Below, piece after piece: positions 1 to 11,387 of a DNA stretch of 64,000 nt. This DNA is from Bipolaris cookei (taxonomy: Eukaryota > Ascomycota > Dothideomycetes > Pleosporales > Pleosporaceae), in contig NRSV01000019.1 of the NCBI GenBank assembly GCA_002286855.1, positions 313,389-377,388 of the forward strand. Reading direction: 5' to 3'. Positions within the stretch are counted from its first letter, which is position 1. Each line of letters starts with the position of its first letter. A model generated the notes under the pieces. The model was not told where the DNA came from, made no database searches, and was given only the letters and a program-made list of their open reading frames with translations. A program made the position numbers and the translations under genes.

Positions 1-391
1 CGCCTCGCAATCGCGTCGAGAGCGCTTCCCAGTAAGTCGGTACGATAGGACCCTTTGAGGTACGCTGTAGATTGCTGCAGCGCGTCTCTGGCTTATATCA
101 CGGTGAGAACAGACTTCAGACAAAGCAAGCTGTACGTCTGCTTTAGTACAAGAGGATTCTATATTGTGTGGTTGAGGCATTACGCGTTGTGTTTATGTTA
201 ATGTGGTGGTGGGGCGTGAGCAATTCGCTTATGGAACACGTTATACCAAGCTTTTTCGTGGTTCCTCAATGTAATACAACCCTATATACCCTATGTGAAG
301 AAAAAGAAAACAGAAAAGTAAGATGCTCATCGATATTACAGGTACAACAGCGGTATGAAGAGTAAATTAAAACCAGCAACTAGAGCCAGTT
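1..391. other. Left-edge sequence downstream of mevalonate kinase
   Basis: No coding region is supported here. The stretch lies beyond the stop codon of the minus-strand mevalonate kinase gene and probably contains its 3' untranslated region and terminator. The only open frame (168-365, plus) starts on a non-ATG codon and has no recognisable motif. Confidence 0.5.
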
Positions 392-2123
392 CTAACTCTT
401 ACTAGCATCCCACGGCCTCCAAAACTTCCATCCTTCTCTAACTTCTCCATAGCTCTTCCGTTGTGAGCTGTTAACACCGACCAGTCTCTCGATTCCAACG
501 TTGCCCTCAGCATTGAGAAACTTTTCTTGGTCAATTTCCTCTCCACCCTCCTCTTCATTTCCATTATGCAAAACAGCTGGCCAAAGGATACCAACACCAT
601 CACCAGCTAGTGTCGTCTCAAACTTCTCGAATCCTTCATTCTCCAGCTTGACCTCGAGCGAATCGAGGATCTTGTACTTCATCTTGGTGCTAGTTGAAAT
701 GACAGAGGCGTTGCAGTCTACATCTGGTTCAGACGCGGTATCGGATTTGTCAGAGTTGGTGTCGGGTTGGTGGTTGTTTGTGAGGACGGGGGGTTGCGGC
801 TTGAGAATGGTAATGGCACAACCTCCACCTCCTGCTCCCGTGAGCTTTGTCCAGCCAATACCTGTGTGATCGATGATTTCTCGGATGCGTTCGAGCTTTG
901 GGTGGGAAACGCCTAGTGAAACGAGCAAGCCATGGTTGATGGTTACCAGTTCACCGAGATGCCTCAGCGCTTCAATTGATTCTGAATCAAAGTCTGGGGA
1001 TGTGAGGAGCTTGTATGCGGATTCGGTGACGGAGCCTATTGCGTCGAGAATGTTCTCTGCAAGGACGGGATGTGCTTTGCGGAGGTTGGCGACTTTGGCG
1101 ACCTCGGTAGCTGTGCTGCGCGACTGTCGCGTGTTGACAAGCAAAAGGGGGAGCTCCGGGAAACTGTGTAGTGGTTGGACGAGCGGCGGCTTGCCGTAAT
1201 CTCTCCGTTGGAAGAGGACTGCCTTACCGCCCGAAGACACTGTGTTATCCACTCCAGAAGGGTTCCCGTGTATGCACATTTCACCAACAAATGCCCATCG
1301 GTTGATGCGCTCTATGTTAAGCTCACATTCTTGTGCAGGTTGGTCTTGATGGGGCCCGCTCAGAGCACGAATCTGTAGAAGCAATGCGGTACTGAGACAC
1401 ACTGATATACTGGCGCTGCTACCCAAGCCGGCGCCGATTGGAATGGTAGAACGTAATGTATAAACACAAGGAGGGACTTTGCGCGACGCAAGCGAGAGGA
1501 AGAGGTATAAGAAGGAGGTCGCCGAGGCGTGGTGGATTTTTCGTATCGACTCAGGAGCAGTGGGAGACACTTGGTCTATGAAAGGTTGGATGGCGGCCAT
1601 CAGATCGGGGTCTAATGATTCTACGAGTTCGTAGTAGTGCTTCTTCTTGTCTGGCTTGCTGAACGCGTCCCATGGTAGTTCGTCAATGTTCCATGTGTGC
1701 TCCATCTGGATATCGGGAAAGCGCAGCTGCACGGTACGGTTCGACTTTGAAAGGAACGAGACGTGGAGATATGAGCGGAGGGATATGGCAGCCGCAATGG
1801 CGGCCTGAGAGACATCAGTATATGGGCTCCTGAACATGTTTGGAGCTACCGAATTGTACCTTTCCATAGACGACGGCATGTTCTCCGTATACAATGACTT
1901 TGCCTGGCGCAGACACCATGAAGGGAGGCATCATGGGCGCCGACTCCTTCCTCGTGGGCGTAGGAGCGCCATGCCTCGACGCTAGAGACGACATGTTAGG
2001 GGCCAATTGCGCAGGCATAGAGTCGAGGGGCGAGGCGTCGAGTACGGAGGGGGCGTCGGGGACCGAGCCTATGGGTGGGGTGTCGGTTATATACTCTATG
2101 GACGAGCCACCCGGCATGTGCAT
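392..2123 (-). CDS. erg12: Mevalonate kinase (GHMP family)
   Basis: Phosphorylates mevalonate to 5-phosphomevalonate with ATP, an early step of the cytosolic mevalonate pathway feeding ergosterol and prenyl groups. Two exons are inferred: 2123-1860 and 1804-392, with a 55-bp GT-AG intron (1859-1805, phase 0), giving about 558 residues. Exon 1 ends in the N-terminal signature SAPGKVIVYGEHAVVYGK. The GHMP ATP-binding loop PIGAGLGSSAS is near residue 210, HGNPSGVDN (substrate site) near 267, and the C-terminal KLTGAGGGGCAIT near 410. About 70 Ser/Pro-rich residues precede the kinase fold, longer than in yeast. The chosen ATG at 2123 (MHMPGG) is the first plausible in-frame one downstream of a possible 5' leader; an in-frame ATG eight bases downstream at 2117 is equally possible, and an upstream intron with donor near 2220 cannot be excluded. 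Family assignment is firm; the start is not. Confidence 0.93.
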
Positions 2124-3248
2124 GGAACGCGAAACTGTGTTGTGAGGATGAAGGCTGACTGCGCCAAATGTTAACCATGCCATACTACCCACTCGGGGAT
2201 TTCGGCTCCAGCGGACCTTACCGGAAACGCCCAAGGGCCGACTACGCATGCGTTTGTTCGCCGACGCAGTCAAGAAAGAGAGAAAGAGAGACAGAAAGTG
2301 AGCTAAGAATGTGCCGAAGAAAAGAAAGCAAATAGGGTTGGCTGTTGCGAGGATTAAATGGGGCCCTGTACATATATATGTATGTACTGTAGTAGTACAC
2401 CGGGTCGAACAGCGCGCCATAATTACCAAGGGTGGACGAGGTCATTGTACATCAACCTCATCCCCACCACGGCCTAGCGCGTTAGCACGGGGTCCGCCAT
2501 GCAGGAACTTACGCGGCTTACAGCTCATCCCTGGTTTCTAGAATTGCCCTATCGTTGGTTAGACGTTTATCATCCCTTCACTGCAACTGTATGCTTTTTT
2601 CGCTTAGCGCCTGTCTGGCTTTGCTGGTTGTGGTTCTGGTTGCGGTTCTGGTTGCGGTTGCGGTTAGATTTCTGCCGCAGAGGGAATGACAAGCCTTTAA
2701 CCTTGAGTAGGATTTCGGACCTCTGATTGCCAAGATACAGTAAACTATACCTACTTGTGTAGTGAAACGAGGAGAAGAGTAAACTATCGTAGATTGCCAC
2801 TAAAATTGCTACCATCCTCTAGTCGTAATGGAAACTACATATGTACATGGACACCCCTCCTCCGTTTTGGTTGAATTCACCGGCGGCCTACTACCACTAT
2901 AGGCCTAGCTTGAATTTAAATCAACCCAACCGCAATCGCGACCGGCGAAATCACAAAAGCCCTTAGCCTAACTGGCTGACTGCTACCGCTGCACAGTAAT
3001 CCCAATGGGATGGCGGATGTCTCGGACCATAAGTAATATCTATGATGCGTGGCCACGGTACAAAACCTTATCCTATGCAATCCCCGGCCACAGCAATTTA
3101 TTTGAGTTCAACTTGCAAAAAATGACATGTGCGATGTGTTGTCTTCTATTCGGTTTCCATATTCGGGACCAACAATCCAATGCCACAACAAAACCCCACC
3201 AACGCCTCGCTATGCTGATAATGGTCATGCGTCCAGTCAAGCGCTGAC
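2124..3248. other. Intergenic: ERG12 upstream region and PXR1 3' side
   Basis: No gene is supported. This contains the promoter of the minus-strand mevalonate kinase gene. A short run of GGTTCT/GGTTGC repeats (about 2624-2668) gives a G-rich, purine-pyrimidine skewed tract. The remaining open frames are short, lack motifs or start on non-ATG codons. Confidence 0.45.
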
Positions 3249-4397
3249 TTATGACTGTGATTTGATCATGAAAATCTGCACCTCGTGTTAGTCGGGGTTG
3301 GTCTGCTAAGAGGCGCCCCACGCCAAACATACCTCTTTCATCGCCTGTGCATCCATAGTTGCTGCCTTTTTCTGGCGGATCCACCTCTGTCGTACGGCAT
3401 GCATGCCTCGTGGGTTGTATGCTAATCCCGCAGGCGCAGGCGTGGACGCGCCCGACACAGGCACGGAAGAACTTGGCGTGCTCTCTTCGGTCTCGCTCTC
3501 AGAGCTCGAGTCATCGAAACTATCCTTCTTGGCTGCCTTCTTCGCAGCCTTCTTGAGTGCCTTTTTGGCTCTCTTCTCCTCCTTGCGTGCCTTCTTCTCT
3601 GCTTTCCGTCGCGCCTTGTCTGTGAGCGGTTCGGCATCGGTCAAGGCCTCCATATCAGACGAAGATGCCCGCTTCGACTTTTTCGACTTTTCCTTCTTAT
3701 GCTTCTTCGACTTTGATGAGTCACTCTCTGTCTTCCCATCATCGCGTAGATCTGTGCTCTTCTTCTTGCGTTTCAACTTTGGCTCCTCATCGGTGTGCTC
3801 CTCTCGCTTTCTCTTCTTGTCCCTGCTGCTCGCCATTTCGTTGTCGCTCTGCGGCTCAGATTTGATTTCTGTCTCCGTCTTGACCTCAATTTCCTTCTTG
3901 ATATCCGACTTCTTTGTAATCTTATCGCCGACCAGGAAGCCGCCACTGACAAAGTTCATCATGCCGTACTTGCGGTACACGAATGCCCTCTTCTCAATCT
4001 CCTCGCGCCTCTCCTCTTCCTTCTTGACTTCGGCCTCATTGCCGTTTAGTCGCCCTAGAATACTTTCTAGCCCTGCAAGACCAAAGTTTTCTGGCCGCTC
4101 ACTGCCTCGCTTTGCGCCCAGGCCTAGGTTGTCGTCTTTGAGAAAGACACGGATGTGCGATTGGGAGGCGGCGGTGTAATGAGTAGCGTGGGATGCATCT
4201 TTTGCGCCCAGAGAGTTACCAGGTTGCCATCCCTGTGAGGTCAACATGCGATGACCGAAGCGCGAGGTGTTGTTCGCCCATGTCGTGTTTTGCGGGTCAT
4301 TGGAGATTTTGGTTCGGCTGCTGGAGCGTCAGTTTGGGGGGTAAAGGTGGCAAAAGTCGAAATTGCATGCATACTTCTTTGGCGCGGCGAGACCCAT
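3249..4397 (-). CDS. pxr1: PXR1/GNO1-like G-patch protein (PINX1 family)
   Basis: Nucleolar G-patch cofactor of the RNA helicase Prp43, needed for rRNA and snoRNA 3' processing; PINX1 in animals also inhibits telomerase. Three exons: 4397-4375 (MGLAAPK plus two bases), 4320-3333, and 3275-3249, with introns of 54 and 57 bp; 345 residues. The N-terminus reads MGLAAPKNSRTKIS, NDPQNTTWANNTSRFGHRM, then the G-patch with GWQPGNSLGAKDASHA and NLGLGAK. The middle carries the family block YRKYGMMNFVSGGFLVGDKI. The C-terminal half is a Lys/Glu-rich charged tract (KKxK repeats, nucleolar-localisation type) and the last exon supplies the conserved tail KEIFMIK. Both end exons are too short to appear as open frames and were found by homology to the known family ends. 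Head-to-head with an unassigned candidate gene on the plus strand. Confidence 0.93.
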
Positions 4398-4933
4398 TTC
4401 GACTTCTAGAGATTCTGGTGCGAAGAAAACACGAGGTGACTTTGCTGGTGAACAATGCGGAAGTCCGCAAACTGGAGGCCAAAAATTTGTGGATGCACGC
4501 TAGCGCCGAGTCTCGGCACCATGTGGGGAAAGCCAACCACCGGCCTTTGTATCCACCACTGCTCAACTTCAACCTATTTGGGTTAAACAGTCACTCACAA
4601 GCGTAATTACCTGACAACATCTACCCGGTTGTCTTCAACCGCTGATCATTTTACTAACTGCTAGCACTCACTCCAAAAGTCAGTCATGGTTTTGCCAAAA
4701 GTACTCTCACGCAAGATGTCTCCCTTCAAGAAACCGCGAAGCTAATGAAAGGCTTCAATGAACTCAGCAATACAGAGATTTCGAATTCCAACCACAACAC
4801 CGAAGAAGCCGAGCCAGAAGCATCTCAAAGCACTTAGGATAATGCACTAAAGTAACTAATGGTCAACATGGTTGCCGATATATGTCTAGCTGAAAACTCC
4901 ATCAGCTAAATACAAAAAAAACACCTATCATTA
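4398..4933. other. PXR1 upstream region with possible coding relic
   Basis: This holds the PXR1 promoter. On the plus strand at about 4672-4837 there is a stretch that reads like protein (LTPKVSHGFAKSTLTQDVS, then QETAKLMKGFNELSN, ending EAEPEASQST and a TAG). It is preceded by an actaac branch site and ctgctag acceptor near 4655-4664. It could be an exon of the candidate gene that follows at 4934, or a decayed copy. No family is recognised and the stop at 4838-4840 prevents a clean model. Confidence 0.25.
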
Positions 4934-5294
4934 ATGACATACCAACACGATGCTAAGCCATACCCCTTGCAGCAACACAAGCAAAACATTACTGAAGACT
5001 ACATTGAGCGACGCGCAATAGTCCTAGACGACATCCACATAGCCTTTAGCGACTACGAAAAGGAAGCGTGCGTGTTGGCAACATCGCACCGCTTCACAAA
5101 CACTCAAACTAACGGGAATCACAGATCAGCAGCTCATACAAGCGCAACTCAAGCGCCTCCAGGATCTGCTAGCACAGAAAGCCAACATCGAAGCTGCAAT
5201 AGGGAAGCAGGTGGCCAGTCTGCAAAAGACATATAATACCCATTCGCCCGATCTCGAGACAGTTGTTACTCGCCGACTTCAGGACATGAAATGA
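4934..5294 (+). CDS. Unassigned small coiled-coil protein candidate
   Basis: Not recognised. A clean codon run ends at TGA 5292-5294 and encodes a heptad-like segment with QAQLKRLQDLLAQKANIEAA and VASLQKTYNTHSPDLETVV. A branch-like actaac at 5108-5113 followed by ag at 5128-5129 suggests an intron; with a weak donor (gtgttg) at 5072 the reading frame stays open from ATG 4934 (MTYQHDAK, ITEDYIERRAIVLDDIHIAF), giving about 100 residues. The donor choice is speculative, and more exons may lie upstream near 4670-4840. The look is of a small helical subunit of a complex rather than an enzyme. It could also be a partly decayed gene. Confidence 0.33.
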
Positions 5295-5695
5295 GCTAAA
5301 ACCGCATCCATCCCAAGAAAGTTGCAACGATAAAGCGCGAAGTCGGGAATCCACGCAAAAGAAGAAGTAACAGAGTAACACTTCAACTCGATATACATAC
5401 ATACATATACATATATATGGAATTAGATATACTGCCTAAAATCGTTCAAAAGGTATCATAGAAACAAAAACACCCCCACACTTCAGTATTGTCCTTTGCC
5501 CAACAAACAGATAGAAAGGAAGAAAGTAGATGATGACCTCTCTTTTTAAGAAAAAGGTGTGAGAGAACGCCGTGTAAAACCTTGATTTGGGAAATTAACA
5601 AGAGAAAAAAAAGGACGAGTCTATGCGACGCTTTATGCAAAATATTTGTGCACATTGCATCTTCAATGAACCCAGAAATGCCCGTGTCATGCATG

Positions 5696-8325
5696 TCACC
5701 TTCGGTACTCTGGTAACGCCTCACTTTGTCTTCTGCTGCTCTCGGGTAGATCCTGTCGACTTCGGACTGGACGGACTGCTTCCACAAGGAACTCGTCATC
5801 GTCGTTCAGCATAGGCGCTGAAGGAGCCAAATGCGAGCTCGTTAGGGCGTGAGGCGGCGGGGCAGAGGCACCATTCGACGGGCCGCCTTCGTCGTCATGG
5901 TCTGTAGGCGGCGCACTTCTCTCCATTTCCAGTCTTCGTCGTTGCAACTCCTGCTTGTCGTCTGTGGGCTCCAGGTGTGAGGACGACGAGGGTATGTACT
6001 GTGGTGCAGAGCCGTATCCTTCGGTAGGTGGCTGTGGTGGTAGAGGAGGAAGAGGTTTGGACGAGTCGTCTGCATTGCCATTGGCAGAGGATGCCTGATG
6101 CTCTAAGCGTAGAGTATGCGAAGACCCGGTCGCGGAAGTTCTTGTTTCGTCGTCACCGAGGTTTGTAGCCCGGCGTTGCAATGAAGCCGCTGTTGGCAAG
6201 TGTGAGGACATTGCCGGTGATGATCCAGCCCGAAATGGCGGGGGAGGGTGAGCCGGAGTTGACGAAGATGAACTCGCTACATAGGGAGGATGAAGATCGT
6301 CTTCCTCGGGCAACACGGGCGCCGAAGCTGGTATGCCTTGTTGCTCGCCAACTAGGGGCCAGGATGGACCAGCGGCCTCTGGTGGTTGGGAAGGTAACAG
6401 GCGCTCCTCTGCTCGCCGTAATCGCTCCTTCTCCGATATCCCGTGGTCTTCCTCAGGTACGCTTCTTGGCAATGAGAAAGAAGTACTTGCGCCTGCGCCG
6501 TGTTGTTCATATCCAGGAACACTGTCGTAGGCCTGGTCGTAGCCATAGTCATAATATTGGCCGTTTTCGTCGTGGCCGTAATAGTATGGGTCGTATCCCT
6601 GCTCATCGTTTGGATCTACGTAACCTTCGTGATGAAAGCCGTTGTAGGCATCGTTGTGACCTGAGTAATTCTGTGTCTGTTTCCTTTTCCCGTTGCGATC
6701 GCTGTCTTTTGTGCCAATAATGACCTCGAACAAAGCGGATACAATACCCTTCTCACGTCGTATTTGGTCCGTGTCCACAAAGACACCGCCCCAAGTTGAG
6801 AACATGCTGCCCGAGGCATCGTCACCCGCCATAGCGGAACCACCAGCGGTCGATGGTACGTTCACTAGGCCAGCGTTTGCGACCATTCGGTCGAGACCAG
6901 TCAGCTTACCCTGGATGTCCACAACCACTTCAACGTAGTACTTGAATGAGATCATCGCGCCTGGAACATTTGATATTGTCGGAAAAGCCTCGTCAGGTAC
7001 GCGCACGGAGCATTTTATTTCGGCCGTTAGAGTCCTAGGATCAACAAAAAGAGGTGCAAAAGATTGACACAAGTCTTTCCTGAAAGTATGACTCGAGCCA
7101 GCAGACGAGAGGGACAACCCGCCGAGGCCGGTTCTGGATTTTGGGTAGTAATCCTCCGATTTGGTCTTGTCGCCTTTGCTATTAGCAACAACGGGAAGTG
7201 CAGGATGCATGTCGACTTGCGCAAGGCGATACAAGGTGATTATGATACCCTTCAAACTGCGGATGTGTTTTGTGTGATTTACTGTAACTTTAATTGGTAT
7301 TTGATCACCCCTCAGGAAACCTCCCTTGAGTACGTCAATCGTTGCCGTAATAGTCTTCCCTTTGGGGTTCGTCCGGTTGCCAGCTTGCGAAGGTGATCCG
7401 TCTGTGACTGTGTTGATTGAGCGAACACCATACTCTGTTCCAGAAGCGTTTCCGCTGCTTCTTTGGCTCCCATAGCTCACGTCACTTGGCGAAGGACTCC
7501 GCGCACCTTCCGTCTCATCGGTGGTGGTAATACATTGGTCCAGAGCAGATCCGACTGGCGGATGATTTACACCGTCAGGTGTCTGTGGTACTCCTCCTTC
7601 GGCTGGCCGTTTTCGTGAGGGCTTGGTGCGTGTTCTTCTGGATATAGGCTCAAGTGAGATGACTCGGGGTTTGAGCTGTGGAACCGGCGCAACGTCGATT
7701 GTGTCGGTGAGGTAAACCTTGGTGTCGCATGAAGCGGTTGGGGATATTGTTGTGGGGCGGGTCAGGGTGGCATTAAGCATGTAAGATATAGTTCCGCGCT
7801 CAAACTGGGTTCTACAGTTAGCAAGCGCGTTAGTTACTGCACATCAGGGCGGCTTACGTCGATGCTGCTAGGCAAGCCCTTGGACGGGAATTCAAGCTCA
7901 AAGTTGAAGTGGTATATACCCTCGGCTAGCCTCCCTTCTCCGCACAAGACCACCTCGTCCTCAAACAGGGAGACGAAGCCATTGCCAAAGTAGCTGCCTG
8001 CCTTGTTCGCCCTGCCAGTACCGACGCTGGAGCAGTAGTTTTTGTAGGCATCACCAGGGGTGTTGGGGTTCTTGAAGACCTGGGCATAGCCGTGCAGGGA
8101 GACTACCAGGTGGGTAATCCTTAGCGGCTTGACAATCTTGATGATGACGGTCCCGCTGATGACATCGCCGGGCGTGTAGTGGCGATGGGGGTCGTCGGAC
8201 TGGATGTAAAATTCGGTGTAGTTGCGCGACTTGGAGGACAAGGGCGACTTGAAGCGGGACAGAAACGACCTGGCGGAGACTGGCGAGGACGGCGTGGCGG
8301 AGGAGCGTGTCTGGCTGGAAGTCAT
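5696..8325 (-). CDS. palF: Arrestin-like pH-response regulator PalF/RIM8
   Basis: Arrestin-related adaptor that binds the PalH receptor at the plasma membrane and, after ubiquitination, passes the alkaline-pH signal to the ESCRT-linked Pal complex that activates PacC. Two exons: 8325-7858 and 7804-5696, with a 53-bp phase-0 intron (7857-7805); 858 residues. An arrestin-N fold follows a short Ser-rich leader: RNYTEFYIQSDDPHRHYTPG, then KPLRITHLVVSLHGYAQVFK. The second fold has KGGFLRGDQIPIKVTVNHTK, SLKGIIITLYRLAQVDMHP and the extension VPDEAFPTISNVPGAMISFK that separates PalF from other arrestins. The C-terminal 300 residues are disordered, Pro/Ser-rich and Tyr/Gly-rich (YDPYYYGHDENG). The start ATG at 8325 is the first in the exon. 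The upstream spacer is unusually long (3 kb). Confidence 0.92.
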
Positions 8326-9143
8326 ACTCCGTGTGGTGCGCGCATTGTGCGGCCGCCCGCGAAGTCTGTGTGTCTACGGTCTAATAGGCGGTAGCAGCCG
8401 GGCAGGGGGCGGTGGGCGACAGGCCAGGAGTCGGCCGCGAGAATGGGATGGAGGGGTCGAGGATGGCAGCAGAGAAAAAGGGACTCCAGCAGCGACAGGG
8501 GACGCGCTCAGGTCGAGGACATATGGTGTATGCGTGTGCGAGCAGGAGCAGCAGTGGCTTGGGGAATGGCGCCCTCGATGGCGACGCGCAATCGTCTCAG
8601 GTCGACGGGGGGCTGTGGCGAGGCGTGTTGCGGGCAGGATTTACTGTGGTGGTAGACTGGATAGCGCTTAGCTCTGGTCAGCATTGCGGACAGCGGCAGC
8701 GAAGCGCAGGAAGAGCGGTATGCTGCGGAGGCATCGCGGGACCCACGCGGGGAGGGAGAGGGATGGTGGCAGTGCTCTCTAGCGTCGCCGTGGGCAGTCC
8801 AGCCCGACGAGCACGGTGCGGCCACATGGCATGCATACATACTGTGTATGTATACATTGAACATGTAGTACACACACACATCCACACACATCCACACACC
8901 AGCTCAAGGTGGGGTAACCGACAGGAAGACTGGACAGATCGTCGCTCTTACGTACCGCCTGGGTCGCTGCACAAGGCTTGTTCAGAGCCGCACCGCTCTT
9001 GGCGCAGTACAATGTCGTGTTTGGTGGGCGAGGGGAAGCAGACGGCTTTGGGCTCTCGACGGCTCTGGAGCGGCTGCCAGCTGTTATTTGATGCCAGAGA
9101 GCGCTGCTCTCTACCCGAGACTGAACTAGACCGCCCTCCTCAG

Positions 9144-9235
9144 CCTGCACGCCATCCATGCCTGCACGCCATCCATGCCTGCACGCCATCCATGCCTGCA
9201 CGCCATCCATGCCTGCACGCCATCCATGCCTGCAC
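9144..9235. repeat. 17-bp minisatellite, five perfect copies
   Basis: Five head-to-tail copies of cctgcacgccatccatg span 9144-9228, followed by a partial copy cctgcac. No differences are seen between copies, which suggests recent expansion by slippage or unequal exchange. Because 17 is not a multiple of three, all three frames read as repetitive peptide on both strands; this explains the long spurious open frames here. Confidence 0.95.
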
Positions 9236-10356
9236 CTGTGCAAATACGCCGGGCTAGCTTCCCCGTCCATCACACTCCCCTGCACCGATACTCGCACTGG
9301 CTGTGACTGCGAGAGAACGCCATTCTGCCCACGCCTGTCACGCTCGACGGGAAGGGCGCCCGCAAACTCTGTTTCCCTCCTCACGCCTTCTAGCAGCGCC
9401 ACTGGCTGGACCCCTCCACGACGTCTGCTACAGCATTTGCCTTGTTGACATGGCCAGCACCGCAAACACTGTCAACGCTGCCAACACTGCTGTGCCCAAC
9501 TCCACTATAGCGCTCCCGTCCACTGTTTGTCCGAGCTAGGCGGTTGTGGTGATACCTTCGGGCCTGTTTCCGCCTGCTATCTCGATCCCTGCTACCCCGG
9601 CATCACATTTCAGCCAAGCTTCGGTGCCAAGCTGGGCCGCAAGGCTTGTTGGTGGCACGTTAGTGCGACACATGGATTCGTCCTCTGCTCACCATCATGG
9701 GGACAAAGGGGCTGAAACTTTTTGCTGACGACTCTGACTACTCTTGCTCCGTAACACTGACTGTGCATGTTTGACGGAGACAGTACCGTCGACGACGAGG
9801 CGCTACAAGCATCCCGTCCACCACCTACTCGGCATCAGCTAGGAACCGTTGGATATGTCCCCAATCATGCACGTCCAACTATTCGACACATGACTCCCCT
9901 TTGCGTCGTCTCCCCGGCTCCACCCATATACCCTCCTTTCTGCTCTTTTGTACTAGTACAAACATGTTTCTCGGGCCGTCACGTCAACGGCATATGTTGT
10001 CCCCAGTCTGTACGAGTTCCACCGGATATCCTGCTCCCGGCTCCTATCCTGCTGTACAACAGTAATGCCGCTGCGCTTGTGGTTGCTACATGCGGTTGGC
10101 TGTTGGAAAGCACATCTGGGACACTTATGAAATATCCCTCGCCAAAATCGTGGTCTTCATACTCGTACTCTTACCCAGCTGACGAACTCAGATCCTCCTT
10201 TAGGAGCGAAAATCTTCACAAAAGTATTGGGCGTCATTGCATACCCATAGTTACATAGCGATCGTCGTCAGTGAAACGCCAACTTGCTGCGTTCGGTCAC
10301 GTGTACCCGATCGGCAGGGCCGCCGATAGAAATCTTACATGTACACTATAGGGTAG

Positions 10357-10614
10357 TGTACTTTAATAGGACCGTAGAACAATCGATAGGTGCACGGTTT
10401 ACGGTCCGATCAATAGATGTTACAAACGAAATCTTACCGTTGTGTACTTTAGTAGGACCGTAGAACAATCAATAGGTGCACGGTTTACGGTCCGATCAAC
10501 AGATGTTACAAATGAAATCTCACCGTTATGTACTTTAGTAGGACCGTAGAACAATCGATAGGTGCACGGTTTACGGTCCGATCAACAGATGTTACAAACG
10601 AAATCTCACCGTTG
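10357..10614. repeat. Three tandem 86-bp repeats with internal inverted repeat
   Basis: Units start at 10357, 10443 and 10529, exactly 86 bp apart, and a further tgtact start occurs at 10615 before similarity ends. Copies differ at only a few positions (for example cgata/aata and aacg/aatg). Each unit contains ggaccgta and, 23 bp later, its reverse complement tacggtcc, so every copy can form an 8-bp stem. No open frame spans the array and no transposon ends are seen. Confidence 0.95.
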
Positions 10615-10802
10615 TGTACTAGATTTGTCAGACAGAAAGGACGTAAGCGGAGAATGCGTCCACAACCGCGTTAGCCTACTATCTAAGGACATCTCGCCCT
10701 CTCCCCCACCTACACCAAATTGACAGCACCACGTAGATACTTGTAAGCCTCACCAGCTTGCACGTCTTATATAGCCTTGCGGCTGAGACAGGACGTTAAA
10801 TT

Positions 10803-10820
10803 ATAATAATAATAATAATA
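10803..10820. repeat. TAA microsatellite
   Basis: Six perfect taa units occur upstream of the CSC1-like gene, directly before a copy of the phrase aaggacatctcgcc that also occurs at 10685-10698. That short direct repeat flanks about 110 bp. Confidence 0.8.
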
Positions 10821-11387
10821 AGGACATCTCGCCAACAGTAGAGCTCAGTTTTAGTGCAACATGGCAATATATCCCATTCACCATTTGAGTCATAGTGCAG
10901 CGTTTTCATTATCGCTCAACTATCTGCTCATATTACTGTTCGGACAGTTGCGGTAATATAGTAGCTGTTGTGCAGCTTGATGCTGGTGTTTATCACGTGA
11001 TTTAACAAGAGGCTGCATACTTCCTAACCAATCAGCTTCGAGCTACGAGTCCTCAGTCAATAGGACCTTCCAAACCTCTCTCTTCGGGCTGACATGCTGC
11101 CCGAAAAAGTAATAACCCGCGTGATTCTTTTGCGGGCTACCTCTTGATGACAATAATCATGTCGCATCGACTGCAACAAGCAGCTCACGCTTCAACGGAA
11201 TGCTAGGAGATGTCGAGTAAAGGCTAACAAAGAACTCCAAGATAGTGAGGCGGCGTGGCTTTGAGGCTTGCGCCGCTTGGGCCGCTAGCGCATAATGACA
11301 TCGCCCAACCCTGGCGGGCTCCTTCACGTGTAACCTACAACCAGCGACGCCATCGCTGTTTATGGCGATTCAACTTTCATCTTGGCA

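Larger units (their letters stand above)
8326..11387. other. 3-kb divergent spacer between palF and the CSC1-like gene
   Basis: No coding gene is supported on either strand; the open frames are short and of low-complexity composition. The spacer contains CA-rich microsatellite sequence (about 8870-8905), a 17-bp minisatellite, three 86-bp repeats and a TAA microsatellite, each listed separately. Two GCCAAG hexamers (9613-9618 and 9626-9631) match the PacC consensus GCCARG but lie about 1.3 kb from palF. The spacer must hold the promoters of both flanking genes. Confidence 0.5.

Noticed and set aside
3403..4179. A 258-codon plus-strand open frame across PXR1
   Set aside because: It is the antisense of the Lys/Glu-codon-rich PXR1 tract (Phe/Ser/Leu-rich mirror image) and has no motif.
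9767..10258. A 163-codon plus-strand open frame in the palF-channel spacer
   Set aside because: Pro/Ser-rich without domains, no splice context, and next to non-coding repeats; no support as a gene.
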